The position numbers and the translations under genes were made by a program. A stretch of DNA of 8,404 nt from UBA7672 sp035548775 (GTDB lineage: Bacteria; Pseudomonadota; Alphaproteobacteria; Caulobacterales; Hyphomonadaceae), in the NCBI GenBank assembly GCA_035548775.1, contig DASZSI010000065.1, positions 1-8,404 of the forward strand, written 5' to 3'. The notes beneath the pieces were generated by a model that saw only the letters and a list, made by a program, of their open reading frames with translations, was not told the DNA's origin and ran no database searches. Of the stretch, positions 7,005-8,404 are shown one piece after another. Each line of letters opens with the position of its first letter. The stretch's first letter is position 1.

Positions 7005-7046
7005 AGGCGACCTAGCATATATGAAGGTAACCTGTAAAGGTAGCCT
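7005..7046. promoter_or_regulatory. Candidate MarR operator: three AGGYRRCCT boxes
   Basis: AGGCGACCT (7005-7013), AGGTAACCT (7025-7033) and AGGTAGCCT (7038-7046) are near-identical 9-mers with centres 20 and 13 bp apart. The middle one is a perfect palindrome around its central base (AGGT-A-ACCT). The first two lie within a longer match, ATGAAGGYRACCT, repeated exactly 20 bp apart. An AT-rich stretch, CATATATG (7017-7024), separates boxes 1 and 2 and could hold the -10 element. The array starts 3 bp upstream of the marR start codon, so binding there would block its promoter. Assignment to this MarR is inference from position. Confidence 0.6.
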
Positions 7047-7063
7047 TCCTATCTTCGGGAAGG
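7044..7063. repeat. Hairpin-forming inverted repeat between marR and the upstream small gene
   Basis: CCTTCC (7044-7049) pairs with GGAAGG (7058-7063) around an 8-base loop, about 20 bases past the stop of the 72-residue gene. It has no U-run on the - strand side, so it is a weak terminator at best. It overlaps the third operator-like box. Confidence 0.35.
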
Positions 7064-7082
7064 CGGCATCGCTCGAAGCTGC

Positions 7083-7301
7083 TCAGGAAAAACGCCGGCG
7101 CGGCATCCGCCGGGTCCGATAGAGAAGCGCCAGCCGGTCGACTAGCTTGTCGACGATCGCGCTACGCGCTTTCGCGTTTTCGTCTGCCTGCACGCGCGCC
7201 GCCTCGCCGGGCTTTTCGTTGCGGGAAAGGGCGATGGCGCCGGCCAGGAATGCGAGGACATAGGGGCCGAGGGTGTGAGCTGTGGAACGTGCTTGGGTCA
7301 T
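7083..7301 (-). CDS. Small single-pass membrane protein, unknown function
   Basis: This is a 72-residue ORF from ATG at 7301 to TGA at 7083-7085. AAGGA (7310-7314) lies eight bases before the ATG, with a second AAGGAG just behind it, among the best ribosome binding sites in the window. Residues 11-26 (LGPYVLAFLAGAIALS) form one probable transmembrane helix. A charged, likely amphipathic helical segment (about 28-62) and a very basic tail (RTRRMPRRR) follow. No family is recognised. The reading frame stays open further upstream, antisense to kdsA, but that is an effect of high GC; the strong RBS marks the real start. It is divergent from kdsA (183 bp apart) and 80 bp upstream of marR on the same strand. 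The operator-like array and a hairpin lie between, so it may not belong to the marR operon. Confidence 0.6.
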   Translation of the reverse strand: MTQARSTAHTLGPYVLAFLAGAIALSRNEKPGEAARVQADENAKARSAIVDKLVDRLALLYRTRRMPRRRFS

Positions 7302-7362
7302 GGCCGTTGTCCTTCTCCTTGGGGCCATCACGCGCCTGTGCGCCTGAACCGAAGCTGAATCC

Positions 7363-7408
7363 CGGTAAACCGCCTTGAGAACCCCGAAGTTTCCGGTTCG
7401 GAACAAGG
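7363..7408. promoter_or_regulatory. Clustered inverted repeats in the divergent region before kdsA
   Basis: Within 183 bp of non-coding DNA between the small membrane protein and kdsA there is a palindrome CGGT-AA-ACCG (7363-7372). A nested pair follows: CCTTG (7373-7377) with CAAGG (7404-7408) outside, and CCGAA (7384-7388) with TTCGG (7397-7401) inside. The arms are asymmetric (6 and 2 bases between inner and outer stems). This could be an operator or a leader hairpin for kdsA. No clear -35/-10 pair was found. Confidence 0.3.
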
Positions 7409-7473
7409 CTAAGCCCGCGTTGCAATGTCCTCTGGCCTTCCTGGTTGCGCGGGTCCATATGGGCCGCACCAAC

Positions 7474-7478
7474 AGGAG
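7474..7478 (+). promoter_or_regulatory. Ribosome binding site of kdsA
   Basis: AGGAG stands six bases before ATG at 7485. It supports that start over an in-frame ATG at 7425, which would add 20 residues and lacks a comparable site. Confidence 0.75.
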
Positions 7479-7484
7479 TCTCCC

Positions 7485-8348
7485 ATGGCGGATGGCCTGA
7501 ACCTCGCTCCCAATCGCATCGTCGAAGTGCCGGCCCCGCGCGGAAAAGTGCGGATCGGCCAGGAGCTTCCGGTCGCCTTCATCGCCGGCCCGTGCCAGCT
7601 CGAAAGCCGCGCACACGCGATGGAGATGTCGACCGCGATTCGCGAGATCGCCGACAGGCTCGGCGCGCAGGTGATCTACAAGACCTCGTTCGACAAGGCG
7701 AACCGGTCGAGCATCAACACCGCCCGCGGCCTCGGTCTCGAAGACTCGCTCGATATCTTCAACGAAATCCGCGAAACCTCCGGGCTTCCTGTTCTTACGG
7801 ATGTGCACCTGCCGGACCAGTGCGCCGAAGCGGCCAGGGCGGTGGACGTGCTCCAGATTCCCGCCTTCCTGTCGCGCCAGACCGACCTCCTCGTCGCCGC
7901 CGCCAAGACCGGCAAGCCGGTCAATGTGAAGAAGGGCCAGTTCCTCGCCCCGTGGGACATGAAAAACGTGGTGCAGAAGCTGGTGCAGTCCGGCTGCCGT
8001 GACGTTCTCCTGTGCGAGCGCGGCGTCTCCTTCGGCTACAACACGCTGGTCTCTGACATGCGCGCGATTCCCGAACTTGCGGCCACCGGTGCGCCGGTGG
8101 TGTTTGACGCCACCCACTCCGTGCAACAGCCCGGCGGGCAGGGCACGACCTCGGGCGGCCAGCGCCAGTTCGTGCCGATCCTTGCCCGCGCCGCAGCAGC
8201 AGTGGGCGTCGCCGCCGTCTTCATCGAGACGCACGAGAACCCGGACAAGGCGCCCAGCGACGGCCCCAACATGGTCCCGCTCAACCAGCTCGAAGAGCTG
8301 ATGCGCCAGATCATGGCCGTCGATAACCTCGCGAAGAGCTTCGCCTAG
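7485..8348 (+). CDS. kdsA: 3-deoxy-8-phosphooctulonate synthase (KDO-8-phosphate synthase)
   Basis: KdsA condenses phosphoenolpyruvate with arabinose-5-phosphate to KDO-8-phosphate, the precursor of the KDO residues that join lipid A to the lipopolysaccharide core. The 287-residue product is of normal length and a complete DAHP/KDO8P-synthase barrel. Motifs seen in order: FIAGPCQLES (32-41), YKTSFDKANRSS (65-76), LTDVHLPDQC (104-113), LQIPAFLSRQTDLL (123-136), VNVKKGQF (146-153), CERGVSFGYNTLVSDM (177-192), VVFDATHSVQQPGG (205-218), SGGQRQFVP (223-231) and FIETHENPDKAPSDGPN (246-262). Cys37, with His211, Glu248 and Asp259, is the metal-ligand set of the class II (metal-dependent) enzymes; the E. 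coli type has Asn in place of this Cys. The ATG at 7485 has AGGAG six bases upstream. No terminator hairpin is visible in the 56 bp after the stop, so downstream genes may be co-transcribed. Confidence 0.97.
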   Translation: MADGLNLAPNRIVEVPAPRGKVRIGQELPVAFIAGPCQLESRAHAMEMSTAIREIADRLGAQVIYKTSFDKANRSSINTARGLGLEDSLDIFNEIRETSGLPVLTDVHLPDQCAEAARAVDVLQIPAFLSRQTDLLVAAAKTGKPVNVKKGQFLAPWDMKNVVQKLVQSGCRDVLLCERGVSFGYNTLVSDMRAIPELAATGAPVVFDATHSVQQPGGQGTTSGGQRQFVPILARAAAAVGVAAVFIETHENPDKAPSDGPNMVPLNQLEELMRQIMAVDNLAKSFA

Positions 8349-8404
8349 CCTTTACAGGCGCCCCCGCCCACGCGATCTTCGTCCGGGGTCATACGCTTCT
8401 GCGC

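Noticed and set aside
7083..8234. Long open frame on the - strand across kdsA (about 383 codons)
   Set aside because: It is antisense to the fully motif-supported kdsA and arises from high GC with few stops. Only its last 72 codons have an RBS and gene-like character, and those are annotated separately.
8349..8404. Terminator or gene start after kdsA
   Set aside because: The 56 bases show no stable hairpin with a U-run and no RBS followed by a start codon that I can support.
1..8404. CRISPR array, insertion sequence, tRNA or rRNA
   Set aside because: No regularly spaced repeats, transposase motifs, terminal inverted repeats or cloverleaf-type sequences were seen.

Overview
The window is GC-rich, roughly two-thirds G+C by eye. 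It carries orthologue-like copies of central sugar-nucleotide and envelope genes of a Gram-negative bacterium. The presence of kdsA (lipopolysaccharide core sugar KDO), the very high third-position GC, the MFS_3-type exporter and the protein sequences suggest a proteobacterium, most likely an alphaproteobacterium. That taxonomic call is inference from protein style, not from a marker gene.

Layout from left to right: (1) the last 64 codons of galE on the + strand; (2) a strong hairpin at 221-244 with T-rich flanks on both sides, which can stop transcription from both directions; (3) galU and, upstream of it, glmS, both on the - strand; (4) a 240-bp divergent region with repeats and a small possible leader ORF; (5) glmM on the + strand, ending 2 bp from (6) a - strand cluster transcribed right to left: a 72-residue single-TM protein, a MarR-type regulator, an isochorismatase-fold cysteine hydrolase and an MFS exporter; (7) a 183-bp divergent region; (8) kdsA on the + strand, complete, followed by 56 bp without a recognisable feature.

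The housekeeping genes fit together. GlmS makes glucosamine-6-phosphate and GlmM converts it to glucosamine-1-phosphate, feeding UDP-GlcNAc for peptidoglycan and lipid A. GalU makes UDP-glucose and GalE interconverts it with UDP-galactose. KdsA makes KDO-8-phosphate for the lipopolysaccharide inner core. Between glmM and kdsA sits a self-contained accessory module (MarR regulator, cysteine hydrolase, MFS pump) with tight spacing. Three similar AGGYRRCCT boxes lie just upstream of marR and look like its own operator. The module may sense, hydrolyse and export a small molecule, but its substrate cannot be read from the sequence.

Most of the window is ordinary. The points most worth a second look are the triple operator-like repeat ahead of marR, the hydrolase and exporter lying in one reading frame with only TGA-AGC between them and a TTG start for the exporter, and a short ORF whose stop overlaps the glmM start codon. 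I found no convincing novel system.
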